A stretch of DNA of 64,000 bases from NCBI RefSeq assembly GCF_030272615.1, contig NC_081413.1, positions 157,792,849-157,856,848 of the forward strand. Reading direction: 5' to 3'. Source of the stretch: Cryptomeria japonica (Eukaryota > Streptophyta > Pinopsida > Cupressales > Cupressaceae). Numbering within the stretch: the stretch's first letter is position 1; every line of letters starts with the position of its first letter. The translations under genes were made by a program, and so were the position numbers. The notes below the pieces were generated by a model. That model was not told the DNA's origin, did no database searches, and saw nothing but the letters and a program-made list of their open reading frames with translations. Below, piece after piece: positions 1 to 11,246 of the stretch.

Positions 1-379
1 CGAGGGAGAGGGAGAGAGGGAGGGAGGGGAGAGAGAGGGAGATTGGGAAAAGGAGAGGGGGAGAGAGAGAGGGAGAAAGAGGGAGACTGGGAAAAGGAGA
101 GGGAGAGAGGGAGAGAAGGAGAGGGGGGGAGAGAGGGAGATTGGGGAAAGGAGAGGGGGAGAGGGAGAGAGAGGGAGATTGGGAAAAGGAGAGGGGGAGA
201 GGGAGAGAGGAAGGGAGAGGGAGGGTGGAGATGGGGAGAATAGGATAAAGAGAGGGAGAGGGAGAGAGAGAGAGGGAGAGAAAGAGAGATTTAAGATAAT
301 GAAAGGGGGAGGGAGAGGGGGGAGAGGGAGAGGGAGGGGGAGAGAAAGAGAGAGAAGGGGGAGAGGGTGAGAATAGGAT

Positions 380-424
<45 letters not shown>

Positions 425-600
425 GGGGTGAAAGACATGAGGTAGAGAGAGAACAAGAAGGAGAAAAGGGTGAGAGAATCAAAAAATAGAAAAGTGTGAG
501 GGGGAGAGAGATGAGATAGAACTCAAGAAAGATAATTAGGGCTCAGAATAGACAAAGATAATTATGGGGAAAGTAAGATGAGAGAGAGAGAGAGGAAAAG
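1..600. repeat. GA-rich (polypurine) low-complexity tract
   Basis: Almost pure purine on the plus strand, built from drifting GAGAGGGAGA-like units with recurrent blocks resembling GAGATTGGGAAAAGGAGAGG spaced about 50 bases apart in the first 250 bases. The long Arg/Glu/Gly reading frames here are composition artefacts. Similar purine-rich arrays recur at 53470-54030 and 55880-56300. A polypurine/polypyrimidine tract this long could form triplex DNA; that is inference from composition only. Confidence 0.9.
385..424. repeat. (TG)n(GA)n compound microsatellite
   Basis: About 13 uninterrupted TG dinucleotides pass directly into about 7 GA dinucleotides inside the purine-rich tract. Confidence 0.95.
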
Positions 601-625
601 AAGAGGTAAATGCATGTATACAAAC

Positions 626-667
626 ATATATACATATATATATATATATAAATATATGTATATATAA
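626..667. repeat. (TA)n microsatellite
   Basis: Alternating TA run with a few interruptions, continued by looser TATA/CATA-rich sequence to about 700. Confidence 0.9.
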
Positions 668-764
668 CTATAGATGTGCATATATACATACATAAACACA
701 TATTATCTAGGTATGTCTGAAACTTGTGTAGTAAATGCTAAGTTTACAAGCATACATTATTATG

Positions 765-934
765 TCTTCATAACCCATACGGGTTTTGTGAAACCAAAAA
801 AAATGTTTTAGTTCTTCATAACCCGTATGGGTTTTGTGAAACAAAAAAAATTACTTCTAGTTCTTCATAACCTGTACGGGTTATGAAGAACTGCGAATAG
901 TACTTTTGATTCTTCAAAACCCATGCGGGTTTTG
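765..934. repeat. Four-copy tandem array of near-palindromes, 48-49-bp period
   Basis: Copies start at 765, 813, 862 and 911. Each has TCTTCATAACCC, a central palindromic core of the type CGTACG, then GGGTT. The third copy (861-890) has perfect 12-bp arms, TTCTTCATAACC and GGTTATGAAGAA, around a 6-bp centre. Copies one and two are followed by A-rich spacers. The array has no coding potential. It may be the terminal array of an unrecognised element or a small satellite. Confidence 0.8.
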
Positions 935-1744
935 GCTTGGTAAGAGGGTTGGAAAATGACCCTAAGGCTTGCAAGCCCATTTTCCCCCCTTTTTTGTTCC
1001 TTTACACATTTTTTCATCCTCCACCATCATTTCTTGACTTTATCATCATCAGGTTTACAAATGATGAAGTGGGTATCTCTAAAATTACCACCATAATCTT
1101 ACACATCTTCTTAGTTTTCTGACCATATAAATTTTTTAATTTTTGGACAACAGTAGCATAGTAAACTTTAATTTTCTTTATCAGTGCCTTAACAGTCCTC
1201 ATAGACATATGTCTACCATTTTTTTAATAAATTTTGATATACTTGACCAAATTCAAAATAAATTATATATTATTGTTCTACACTAGATTCTATACACTTT
1301 TAAAAGAAAAAATTGCATTTTTTATTATTTTGACGCAAGTTATGCCCAGCGCACGAACAAATACCAAATTTTTCAGATGCGGTCACTTCCAAAAATCATA
1401 AAAAATAAAATACTCAACAAAAAATTACAAAAAAATACACAACTTCTAGATCTCACTCTTACCTATCATCCTACCAAAGGGTTTTGCAAAATAATAAATC
1501 TAACTATATATTTTGTGCAGCGCATGAAAACAGCCATTTTATATTTTTCTAAAAAAATTAGGAATAGTTTTTCATGCGTGAAAGGTTTGACCATCTTAAT
1601 ATTATCCAATTTTTAAAAAATTAGTATTTTAGAAACTAGATTCAGAGTACTACAATTCTTATTCTTTTTTTGATGCCTAGTTTTCAGTGCATGACCTTCA
1701 AATAGCTCTTTGAAGTTCAGGTTTACCTATTTTCAGAAGAAAAA
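935..1744. other. AT-rich spacer with no gene recognised
   Basis: AT-rich sequence with short, low-information reading frames on both strands. It probably includes the decayed 3' part of copia element A (RNase H and 3' LTR would be expected here), but no residue pattern supports that. Confidence 0.5.
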
Positions 1745-2479
1745 AAAAGTGGCCACTTATACCCCCCTTTTTGTTCACCCTCTTGGTGCACTTACCCTCA
1801 AGTTTGACCCCTAATAAAAATGGAGTAGGTGCAGGCTTACAATCAACCATGCAAAATTTGGAGTGCATATCAAGTGCATACTTGGGTTGTCCAAGGAAGA
1901 TACCTGAAGATGACTAAGTAATCTCAATCCCCAAGAATTAATGCAAAAGACCCAAGTCTGACATCAGAAATATATCATGTAGAGAAATTTTTATTGCCTT
2001 GATGGTAGATGAGTGACTCTCTTTGATCAATAATTCATTAACATAGAGAACTAGAAATGTGAGAGTTATATCATGTTGTAGAATGTATAAATTCAAATCA
2101 GAATGGCACTGAGTGAAACCAATTGTCAGAAGGAATGAGTCCATCTTGGCATACCAAGCTCGAGGAACCTATTTAAGGACATATAGAGACTTTTCAAGGT
2201 TGACACACAAGTGAGGGATCCTAAACAAACCCTTGTGGTTGCTCCATGTAGTTTTCCTCTTGAAGGTCACCATGAAGAAATGCACTCTTCACATCCATCC
2301 AATGAACTTTCCAACAATGGGTTGTATGTATAGCAAGGACAAGTCGGATGGAATTCATCTTAGCAACTTGGGAAAAAGTCTCAGAGTAATAAATCCCTGG
2401 AATTTGGGGAAAAGCTTTTTCTACCGAGCGATCCTTATACTTATCAATAGATCCATCTGCTACAAGTTTTGTTTGATAG
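1745..2479 (-). pseudogene. Element A: Ty1/copia reverse transcriptase, central and C-terminal part (broken)
   Basis: Read on the minus strand from 2479 down, the translation shows copia RT landmarks in order: DKYKDRSVEKAF, an IPGIYYSETF-like block, WMDVKSAFLHGDL, EEN.YMEQPQGFV, a KSLY.L.. block, MDSFLLTIGFTQC, and LVLYVNELLI at the catalytic YVDD position (second Asp changed to Asn, third residue Glu). It continues into FLGQPKYALD and a DCKPAPTP-like segment near 1800. Several stops and frameshifts interrupt it, and RNase H is not seen downstream. The high-coordinate end is the insertion point of element B; the rest of the same RT begins at 13982. Confidence 0.85.
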
Positions 2480-4119
2480 TGTTAATCCTATGAGGATCCA
2501 GTTAATACTAAAAGGGGGGGTGAATCAGTATTAAGACTAATTCAAACTTTAACTCAAAATCAAACTTATCTCAGAGTTGAAAACATTTAACAAATATCTC
2601 AACTTAATACATTAATCAAATCATTTACCAATACTTTCACCACCAAAGCAATCATATAAACTTGATCATTTACCAACTCATTAAACTTATCAATAAGATC
2701 AAATACTTTCTCAAACAACTTCTTATCAATATCGGTAACCTTTGCTAAACTTCTGATAAAACATCATAACCGGTGTCTCAAAACTAATGCATAAAATGAA
2801 ATATAAATAAGAACATCACATGAAAAACATTCCACACATGAAAACCATAAGTTTTTGAGATGGAAACCTAAATAGGGAAAAAACACAATGGGAGTTGGTA
2901 CCCACAAATATTTGCACTCTTTTGAAGTACGCCCTATTAGGATCTTAGCATGTTAGGAGCTTACAATACGCCCAGTTAAGAGAAAACCCTGTTAGAAGTA
3001 ACCCAGTTAGGGGATTTGCCTTGCAGCCTAGTCAGGAGCTTGATGATCTATTAGAATCAACATCATGAGAGGATTTACCACTCTTTTGAGAGCTTCCCTG
3101 TAAGGGGAATTAAATGTTTAAGGCCTGTTAGGACCTACCTGGTTAAGGGATTTAACTCGCTACAACTGTTAGGGAACAACAGTAAGAAAATGAATTGTTT
3201 ACTTCCACTTCTCTACTTTCTTGATTAGATCTAGTTATACACAACACTCTGCAACTCTCAGGTAGATCTCACACTTCACTTGGATGGCTTAACACTTTCT
3301 CTAAGAGCAGTGACACAATAATCATCAAATGTGTCAACCAAAATAGCCATCTCAACTAGGTTGGCCACAAAACCTAATTAAATCATGAATTTAAAATTAG
3401 ATCACAAGAGATCATCATAGATCACTATATAAATCATTACAACAAATTACAATGCAATATCAACCGTTGGTTGATCATAACCCATCACGGAAATCCGATC
3501 TGTATCCTCAAAACACTCTACTAAGTGTTTCACTGATTCCCAAGAAAATCTTCCTTGAATTGTGTCCAAACAGCTATCAAATCTTTCACGTGGGTTGTGT
3601 CATGTTACCAACTTCATGTAGACTCGCTATCGGTCACTGTCATAACAGAAACCATTACCGGTTTGATGATTTCTTCACTAGTCTTTAAACCCTACTAAAA
3701 CCTTAGCAAAACTTCATCAAAAATTTGAAACACACCTTTTGGTAATCATCACAAGTTTTAGCTCTGGTTATATACACCTTTCCATGATACAAGTTCACTA
3801 TCCAAACCACAATTCACCAGTCATCGCTGATTGGCCAATCCAATCAAAAGAATTCTACTTTATCGGTTAAAGCCCTATTTCACATACGTTAGTTCACTGT
3901 CGGTAAACCCTATCTTCTAGAAAAATAGATCACTTAGATGACAAAAAAAAAACATCAGGAACATCCATTTCCAACAATGACAACACAAATAATTGATCAT
4001 GTCATCTATTCATAGAATCTCAATCTCTTCATCACAAATAAACTTCTATCTTTTATTGGTGTAGTCATCCAACTTCAACTGCATCACTTGATCTGCATCA
4101 ATTATGCCAAATGGCAACA
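2480..4119 (-). repeat. Element B 3' LTR
   Basis: About 1.64 kb, reading TGTTGCCATTTGG... on the minus strand and ending ...GGATTAACA. It aligns along its length with 12305-13981, including the poly-G block near 2513 and the AAACCGGTTATG-like stretch. The two LTRs differ by many substitutions and small indels, so the insertion is not recent. Confidence 0.93.
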
Positions 4120-4340
4120 ATTTCCCCCTTTGGAATTGATGGCAACACTAATCAGATATACAACCAGAATAACATCATCATCTGCAACTTGCTTGCCAAT
4201 ATCACATCTCTATCGGTTCTCTTTTTGTCATCTCCCCCTTAGCCAATGCTTCACTCAATCTAATCTTCAACTTCTCACATGTCTTCCATATCTGATTTCT
4301 AATATTTTCTTCTCCCCCTTTGACAACAATGCCAAGCGTG
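4120..4340 (-). promoter_or_regulatory. Element B polypurine-tract module (several copies)
   Basis: On the minus strand, CCAAAGGGGGAAA directly precedes the 3' LTR start; this is the expected plus-strand primer. Two further G-rich copies lie upstream at 4231-4240 and 4311-4333, the latter reading GGCATTGTTGTCAAAGGGGG. Repeated purine tracts before the 3' LTR are described for Sirevirus-type copia elements. The same module occurs in elements C and D. Confidence 0.75.
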
Positions 4341-4534
4341 TAAATGCATCATTTGTCTTTAATTATGTTGTTGCCTCTTTGATCATCTTTGCTACATAAA
4401 TCAGAAAAATTATAACAGAGGATTAAATCGGAACTTTACATCAAACTTGCTCCCCAAAGGAGTAGTCTGTACCTTCATCAATCCCTAGTGAAAAATAAAA
4501 ATGAAATCCACAAGATTGATGGATCTCCATCATT

Positions 4535-4928
4535 TTAGTTCTTCCAGTGCAGGAGTCTAACCCCTGGTTTACCTTTAAGAAACTCAAAGGCAGCGTTCAG
4601 TAAGGGCTTAGTAAAGATATCAGCTAACTGATCTTTACTCTTCACATATTCCATCTTCACCTCCTTATCTTGAACTCTTTCTCTTGGGAAGTGATACTTC
4701 AATTCAACGTGCTTGGTTCTAGCAGGAAGTACAGGATTCTTAGAAATGTTGATTGTACTTGTATTATCACAATAGATAGTCACCAGTTTTGACATATCTA
4801 TCTTGAATCTTTCTAGCAAATGTCTCATCCATATTTCCTATGTGCAATTCATGGATGCAACTACATACTCAGCTTCAACTGTAGATTGAGAAACATAAGT
4901 TTTTTTCTTTCTCATCCATGCCACTAAT
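4535..4928 (-). pseudogene. Element B: RNase H, C-terminal half
   Basis: The minus-strand frame shows RLVAWMRKKKTY, a QSTVEAEYVVA motif containing the RNase H Glu, then IYCDNTSTINISKNPV with the conserved Asp, an HVELKYHF block and DQLADIFTKPL. These are the standard C-terminal copia RNase H landmarks. The N-terminal half ends at 8494; insertion L separates the halves. Deleting L and one copy of its duplication brings LLGG and RLVAW together, as in intact copia proteins. A stop lies between the Glu motif and the next block. Confidence 0.88.
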
Positions 4929-5519
4929 CTTTCTGTTACCAAAATTTTGCACAATGCCAAATTTGGTGCCCTAATGAAGCCTTGCATTCATTTTGGAAAG
5001 GTCCAAATCATGAACCAGGAAGAAATGTACTATTTTTTCTAACTTGTTTGCTTCATATGCAGATATGGAAAGTAAGACAACATGTGGGTTAAAATGTGGC
5101 TCCCACGAGGGTTGAGCTTAGCATGTTGTAGATCACATAAACAATTATCCTCCATTGTAGATGAAATGGTGTGGCTATTAAAACCTTAAGACCAAAAGAA
5201 ACTCAGAGCAAAATGCAAGTAGCCCATGTAAAGTTTGACTTGGGTGTCAAAAAGGGTTTTAAAAAGGCCTTAGAGTTTCCAAGTGGTTTCAGTCGCCAGG
5301 TAGGAAGACCTTTTATCCCACATTGGCCATGTAGAGGGAGTTTATCATATTTAAATATAAGGCCACATATAACTATAGTGTCAAAGCTTACAGGCTTTTG
5401 GCAATAAGAGGTAGCTTGTGGCCTGGTGGACCCCATGCACACACATCTCAAGGCATCCTAATTTTTTGATCATCTGGTGGGAAGAGACTTAATAGAGAGA
5501 AAGTTGAAGAAAGATCAAT

Positions 5520-6520
5520 GGTGATCACAGAGATCTAATGGTTGTTGCTATGTCGCAATGAAAAGACACACACCGGATTATCGTTGTGACTTGGCGACTA
5601 ATGACATGGTAGAACAAAGAGTAACTATCGACCATTAGATCAAGGGAGATCAAATGACAAAGTGACATTCTAAGGCTATCCATGACTATCACTGTACCAT
5701 GGTTGTGAAGTGCCCAGAACGAATACCCTCGTGATAGGTGGCGACAAGGTGGTTCCTAGGCGGATCTCATGAGCCAATCAGAGGGTGACACACATTGATG
5801 ATGTGACACAAGAACAAATATCAACCAGAGTAAAGATCGACTAGATTTGATCACATCCAACAGTGATCGCATATATCCAATGGTGGTCGCTAAGCCGCAA
5901 GGAAAACTTGCTCGCCCAGCTATCTCATGCGACTTGGTGACCAAGTAGTGGGGCCCACTAAAGAAGCAATTTGGGGGAAGAAATAAATAACGATGATGAA
6001 GCGAGATCTGACGGTTGTCGCTACGTCACGATGGGAAGATAATCGCCAAATACTCCCCGTGACTTGGTGACAAAACACGTGCTAAAAAGGGAAAGTTAAA
6101 GCTTGAGCAGAGTAAAGATCGACCATCAGATCAAGAAAGATTGGATGATGGAGTGCCATTCCATGGCTATCCATGACTGCAACTATACCATGATTGTGAA
6201 GTGCCTAGAATGAATACCCTCACGATAGGTGGCTGTCCAGGTGGTTGTCCAGGTGGACTTAGAGAAAATAAGGATGAAGTTCCCAGAATGAATACCCTTG
6301 GGATAGGTGGCTCTCGAAGTGGTTGTCCAGGTGGGCTTAGAGCAAATGAGGATGCACCACATGGTAAAGAGAAGATGAAGAACCATGAGTAGGCCAAGAG
6401 TAAAGATCAATCGATTGATCACATCTAATGGTTGGGTGGACAGATCTGACGGTGGTCACTAAGCCGCAAGGAAAAGTTGCTCACCTAGGTTATCACCGTG
6501 ACTTGGCGACAAGGTGGGTC
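5520..6520. repeat. Higher-order tandem repeat inside element L
   Basis: Two modules recur. Module 1 carries GATCTGACGGTTGTCGCTA-like sequence followed by CGTGACTTGGCGAC; copies lie near 5530, 5860, 6001 and 6430, and a fifth near 6806 is interrupted by element M. Module 2 runs from GAGTAAAGATCGACCA through TGAAGTGCC(C/T)AGAA to ATAGGTGG; copies lie at about 5619-5745 and 6112-6233, plus a partial near 6280. The larger unit is about 0.45-0.49 kb. Copies are diverged. Short GGTTCA repeats follow at 6610-6740. Confidence 0.8.
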
Positions 6521-6866
6521 TAGGTCCAAATGGAAGACAAAGTGGACCCGTGAGAAAATTAGAGGTTGAAACGTGGAAAAAGTCTATAGATGAGCGGATG
6601 TCTAAGTCAACCTTAAACTTGAACCAATTCAAATTGGTTCAAGGCTTCAAAAAAGTTCAGTGGTTCACTGGTTCAAAGTAGTTCACCAGTTCAAAGTGGA
6701 TCACCGTATTTAAATGGTTCAATAGTTCAAAGTTCATTAGCATTGCTCATTCTCGTGGGCCCAGGAAGATAAAAGAGAATAAAAATACTAAAAGGCAATA
6801 AGGTTTTTGACAGATCAATGGCCATCGCTATACCGCAAGATAAAAATGCTCAATGGATAATCATAG

Positions 6867-7004
6867 TGTTACAAGCTAGGGTTGTCATTGCACCAAAAGA
6901 TCGACCTGTTAATGCCTGATACAACCACTAGACTTATAGAATCCACAGGAGGCTATTAAACCATGTCATGAATCCCCATGAGGGACACTGGCCCATTGCC
7001 AACA
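6867..7004 (-). repeat. Element M 3' LTR
   Basis: 138 bp, TG...CA ends, near-identical to 7073-7209 apart from about a dozen differences. Confidence 0.9.
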
Positions 7005-7072
7005 ATCCCCCTCCCAGCATCACTCATCGCAACGTGCGTGATTTGAACCTATGACCAAGCTCTGATACCACT

Positions 7073-7209
7073 TGTTACAAGCTAGGTTTGTTGTTGCACC
7101 AAAAGATCAACCTGTCAATGCCCGATACAACCACTAGATGTATAAAATCTAGAGGAGGCTATTAAACCATGTTGTGAATCCTCATGAGGGATGCTGGCCA
7201 CTACCAACA
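7073..7209 (-). repeat. Element M 5' LTR
   Basis: 137 bp partner of 6867-7004. On the minus strand it is followed by the primer-binding site. Confidence 0.9.
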
Positions 7210-8493
7210 CATAGCAAATTGGTGACCAAGTAGTGGGGCCTGCTAAGGAGTAAACAAAAAAAAAAAAAATTAAATGCAATCGACCATGGTCAATCTAGGT
7301 GATCCAATGGCTAGCAATAATATTAAATTACATGGTGGACTCAGAACTGGTTGTTCAAACAGTGAATAGCTCGCTAAGAAAGGGGATGATTTATACATAA
7401 AAGAGTAATGCAATTGATTATTTGAATATGAAAGTCTTACATACTCTTGGAAATCTTGTGAAACAGGAAGATCATTTCCACAATCATTTTTTTAACAGAA
7501 GTTTCAACACAGAGAGCAATTGCCAGAGAATGCATAAGTTTTTCTCAGTGGGATTTCTTTTTTAATAGAGTCACAATTCATTTCATCATGCAGCTTTCAC
7601 ATGGGGATAACTATTTTTCACATTTAGATATGCAGATTTTCTTACAGGAGGATCAGTGGCAATCCTTTTGAGCAGTAGTTTTTTTTATAGTTTGTGCATG
7701 AGGTTTTATGTCATTTTTGGGGCAGTTTCGCCCAAGGCTTTTCTCATGCAGTGTTTTTTAGGGTTTTTGAAGGGGATTTATCATGATTTCTATATATTCC
7801 TCCTCTCCTTTTTTCCCTCTGGTTCTTTCTTTTTGCTTACACATACAACAAAAAGCATTGTATCTCAACACTTTTTTTAGTTTTCAACATTGTAATAGAG
7901 AATATTTTCGGTTTGCAATAGAGAGTTTCAGTTTCCTTGTCAATTATTTCTTATTTTTCCATTATCAGATGAATGATTTGACAAAGTTATTGTGATTTAA
8001 TTCTGAATCCATTTATTTGTCTTATTTATGCTTTGTAGAGATAGGAAGATTTCATAGTAAATTGAGGTTGTGGGTTGTGTTCATTTTTTTTCTAATTCTT
8101 TGCATGTTTGTGAAAAATCACTTTTCCTATACGTAGAAGTTAGATAACTTTGATCCTTCACATGAAATATTTATGAATTTCATGATCTTATTTGATTCAT
8201 GAGATATGTTTTTTGGGTCTTGTTGTAGCTAGTTATAGTTTTAGGACAGCAAGTAGAACTTCATCATTTTGGTGTATCACCTCCATTAGGATAGGTTTTT
8301 TATTACATGCAAGACTTTTTACACTTTTCCCACAAGAAGTTAGTGTAGGAGATCCATCTGAATAGAAAGCCGACATGGTCTCTGAAGATTCACCTTCACT
8401 TTGAGAAACCCACAAGCTCAAAGGTGTTTCCATGTTTCACAAGATTGCTTGTTTTTGAACTTAGCATCATAGGTGCAATCCTCAGTGACAACA

Positions 8494-9580
8494 CTTCCTC
8501 CAAGTAGAAAAGCTCCATGAGTTGTGCTTTTCTGATCATCCACATTACCTACCCAGTCAATATCAGTAAAGACATCTAAAGTTAAATCACCTTTATAGGG
8601 ATACCATAAACCATAGTCTACTGTGCCTTTGAGATACCAAAAAATTCTCTTCATAGCTACCATGTGACTTTCTTTAGCCTCTTTTTGAAATCTAGCCACT
8701 AATCCAGCAACATGAGCAATGTTCAGTCTGCTATGGACAACATAATGTAGCTTGATAATCATAGATCTGTACTCTTTTTTACTAAAATCAAGAGAATCAT
8801 CTTCCTTTGACAACTTGCAACCTGTCACCATTGGTGTCCCTACCAGTTTGCAGTCTTCCATGTCGAAAGTCTTCAACACCTCTTTGATATACTTGGTCTG
8901 ACAAATAAAGATACCACCATCTAGTTGTTGAACCTGTAAGCTAATAAAGAACTTAATTTCACCAATTAGAGACATTTCAAATTCCTTTTTCATTATTTCA
9001 GCAAAGTCCATACACATATCATCATTACCACCAAAAATTATGTCATCAACAAACACTTCTTCTATCAACATCTTGTCTCCATCAATCTTCAAATAAATCT
9101 TGTTGTCCTCACTAGTATGTTGGAATCTAATCTTGATCAAATGTGCATGTAATCTCTCATACCATGCTCTCGGTGCCTGATTAAGACCATACAAAGGTTT
9201 GTACAATTTACACACCATGTATTTATCATTGGTCAAGGAAAATCCATCTGGCTATTCAATGTATACTTCTTCTTATATAATCCCATTCAGAAAGGTTGAC
9301 TTGACATCTATTTGGTAGACTTTGAATCCCTTATATGCAACAAATGCCAGTAGCATCCTTACACCTTCTAATCTAGCAACAGGTGCAAATGATTCACCAT
9401 AACCCTCACCTTCCTCTTGACCATACCCTTTGCAAACTAACCTTGCGTTGTTTCTTACAATCCTTCCTTATTCATCTAATTTATTCTTAAAGACCCATTT
9501 TGTTCCAATTACATTCTTATCCTCCGGTCTAGGAACAAGTGACCATGTCTAATTCTTCTCAATTTGATCTAATTCTTCAT
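8494..9580 (-). pseudogene. Element B: reverse transcriptase and N-terminal RNase H
   Basis: Minus-strand translation gives copia [77 protein letters not shown], then the catalytic FVDDIIFGG (about 9042-9053), a QTKYIKEVLKTF segment, KRIFWYLKGT and the RNase H start FTDIDWVGN...GAFLLGG. It ends where insertion L enters. Three stops lie between 9237 and 9580. The catalytic Asp pair is kept. Closely related in sequence to the RT of element C. Confidence 0.92.
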
Positions 9581-10868
9581 TCATTTCCTTAACACAATAA
9601 TCATCCTTTAGTGCTTCCTTAGCTATCTTGGGTTAAATTGAAGATATCAAACATGAGTTCTCTTGGATCTTTCTCCTGGTTTGCACACCTCCATTCTTAT
9701 CACCAATTATTTTCTCTTGTGAATGATTCGATCTAACATATCTAGGTATTTCATGTGCTAGTTGTGCACCTTGTTCATCTAGTTCTTCATCTTCTTCCTC
9801 ACTATCATCATTCATAGGTTGAGCACCTAGTTCTGCATTTGTCAGTTCTTCATTATTCTTTTCTTCTAATTCAATGATCTTTTCCTCATTATCATCCTTT
9901 TCAGGTTTAGATCTACTTGTACCTTCAGACTTATCAGATAAATCATCAACTTTTACATTAGCACTTTCAACTATTTTCTTAGTTCTCTTATTGTAACATT
10001 TATATGCTTTACTCTTAGAAGAGTAGCCAAGAAAAATTACCTCATCAGATTTTGCATCAAACTTATTAGTACAGTTATCTCTCTTGATAAAACATTGACT
10101 TCCAAATATTTTAAAATAGCTAACACAAGGAGTCTTTCCATACCATAGCTCATAGGGTGTCTTATTGTTACCTCTTTTTACTAGTACCCAATTTAAAGTG
10201 TATACAACAGTACTGACCGCTTCTCTCCAAAATATTTTGGATACATTACCCTATAATAACATGGTTCTTCCAACTTCAACTATTGTTCTATTCATCCTTT
10301 CTGCTATGCCATTCTATTGTGGTGTCTTGAAAGCAGACATTTGTCTCTTTATACCCTATTCATCATAATACTTAACAAATTCATCAGATGTGAATTCACC
10401 TCCTTGGTCTGATCTTAAACACTTCAAGTTCTTTTTAGTTTCCTTCTCAACTAGAGCTTTAAATGATTTAAATTTATTAAATGCTTCTAATTTCTCTCTC
10501 AAAAATGTTACCCACAATATTTTAGAATAGTCATCGGTGAAGATCATAAAATACCTATCACCATAATAACTCTTTGTTCTCATAGGGCCACAAAGATCAG
10601 TATGTACCAAATCTAAAACATTCTCAGAAATACCATTCTTTCTCTTGAAAGAAATAGAGGTCATCTTACTCATTTGACAATCTTTGCATATCACACTATC
10701 CAATTTGACAAGTTGGGGTAATCCTCTTACAACACTAGACTTTCTTATCTTAACCAAATTATCAAAATTAACGTGACAACATCTTTTATTCCATAACCAA
10801 TTGTCTTCCATTCTTGCAACCAGACAATTATTAACATTACTATTCAAATGGAATAAGTTACCTCTAGT
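9581..10868 (-). pseudogene. Element B: integrase and integrase-RT linker
   Basis: The minus strand shows the HHCC zinc region (CCHVNF...CKDCQMSK), the first catalytic Asp in LVHTDLCGPMRTKS, the second in LRSDQGGEF, and the Glu in NGIAERMNRT after several stops. A C-terminal part includes ELWYGKTPCVSYFKIFGS and IFLGYSSKSKAY. An acidic, low-complexity linker (about 9633-9815) leads to RT. Stops between about 10200 and 10356 appear at positions where relatives have Gln or Trp. Confidence 0.9.
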
Positions 10869-11190
10869 TTACTTTCCGATAGCAATCAGTTCACCATTAC
10901 CTCCATTAATTTTGCAGAGTCCACTATTAAACTCAAGAAAATAACCTTTATCATTGAGCTGACCAACACTTAAAATATTATGCTTAAGATCATCAACCCA
11001 AAATACATCATCAACATTACTCTTTCCATTTAGAGAGATTGAATCTTTACCTTTCACCATGCAAGGAGTGTTGTTTCCAATTATAACAACACCTCCATCA
11101 AATTCATTAAGGGTTATGAACTTACTTTTGTCTCCAATCATGTGGTGTGAGAAGCCATTGTCTATAATTTATTCATCACTATTCTCCATA
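10869..11190 (-). pseudogene. Element B: aspartic protease region
   Basis: IIDNGFSHHMIGDKSKF occupies the place of the copia protease D-S/T-G motif, with Ser changed to Asn, and is followed by MVKGKDSISL and LKHNILSVGQL. The last block is the conserved stretch just before the gag-pre-integrase domain. A stop separates it from the integrase frame. Confidence 0.82.
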
Positions 11191-11246
11191 TGAGATACTA
11201 GTATAGTTTTATCAAAGAGCTCCTCCTTCATAGCTACAAACACAAT

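Larger units (their letters stand above)
6867..7209 (-). mobile_element. Element M: 343-bp TRIM/SMART-type miniature LTR retrotransposon
   Basis: Two direct repeats of about 138 bp (6867-7004 and 7073-7209) flank only 68 internal bases. The 5-bp duplication CATAG is perfect at 6862-6866 and 7210-7214. On the minus strand the LTRs read TGTTGGCAATGGG... and TGTTGGTAGTGG..., both ending ...TAGCTTGTAACA. TGGTATCAGAGC, the usual plant initiator-Met primer site, lies two bases after the 5' LTR (7059-7070), and GGGAGGGGGAT lies directly before the 3' LTR (7005-7015). So every cis signal for reverse transcription is present with no coding sequence. It interrupts a repeat unit of element L, whose sister copies show the empty site. 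Confidence 0.92.
4934..8493. mobile_element. Element L: 3.56-kb LTR-like insertion without coding capacity
   Basis: The insertion sits inside B's RNase H. On the minus strand it starts TGTTGTCACTGAGG and ends TTTTGGTAACA. The flanking 5 bp are GGAAG and GAAAG (plus strand CTTTC at 4929-4933 and CTTCC at 8494-8498), a duplication with one mismatch. TG...CA termini and a 5-bp duplication fit an LTR or LTR element. I found no internal terminal-repeat pair and no gag or pol motif, so it could be a very long solo LTR or a non-autonomous element. The interior holds a tandem-repeat region (5520-6520) and TRIM element M. The reading frames at 7656-7995 are T-rich and not credible genes. Orientation is not determined. 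Confidence 0.7.

Noticed and set aside
43-482. Overlapping open frames rich in Arg, Glu and Gly (plus) or Leu and Ser (minus)
   Set aside because: They arise from the GA-rich repeat; there is no domain, and frames are open on both strands because of composition.
6167-6422. Overlapping frames on both strands around 6167-6422
   Set aside because: They lie in the tandem repeats of element L and reflect repeat structure, not a gene.
7656-7995. T-rich, Phe/Ser/Leu-rich frames
   Set aside because: Low complexity inside noncoding element L; no domain or signal beyond composition.
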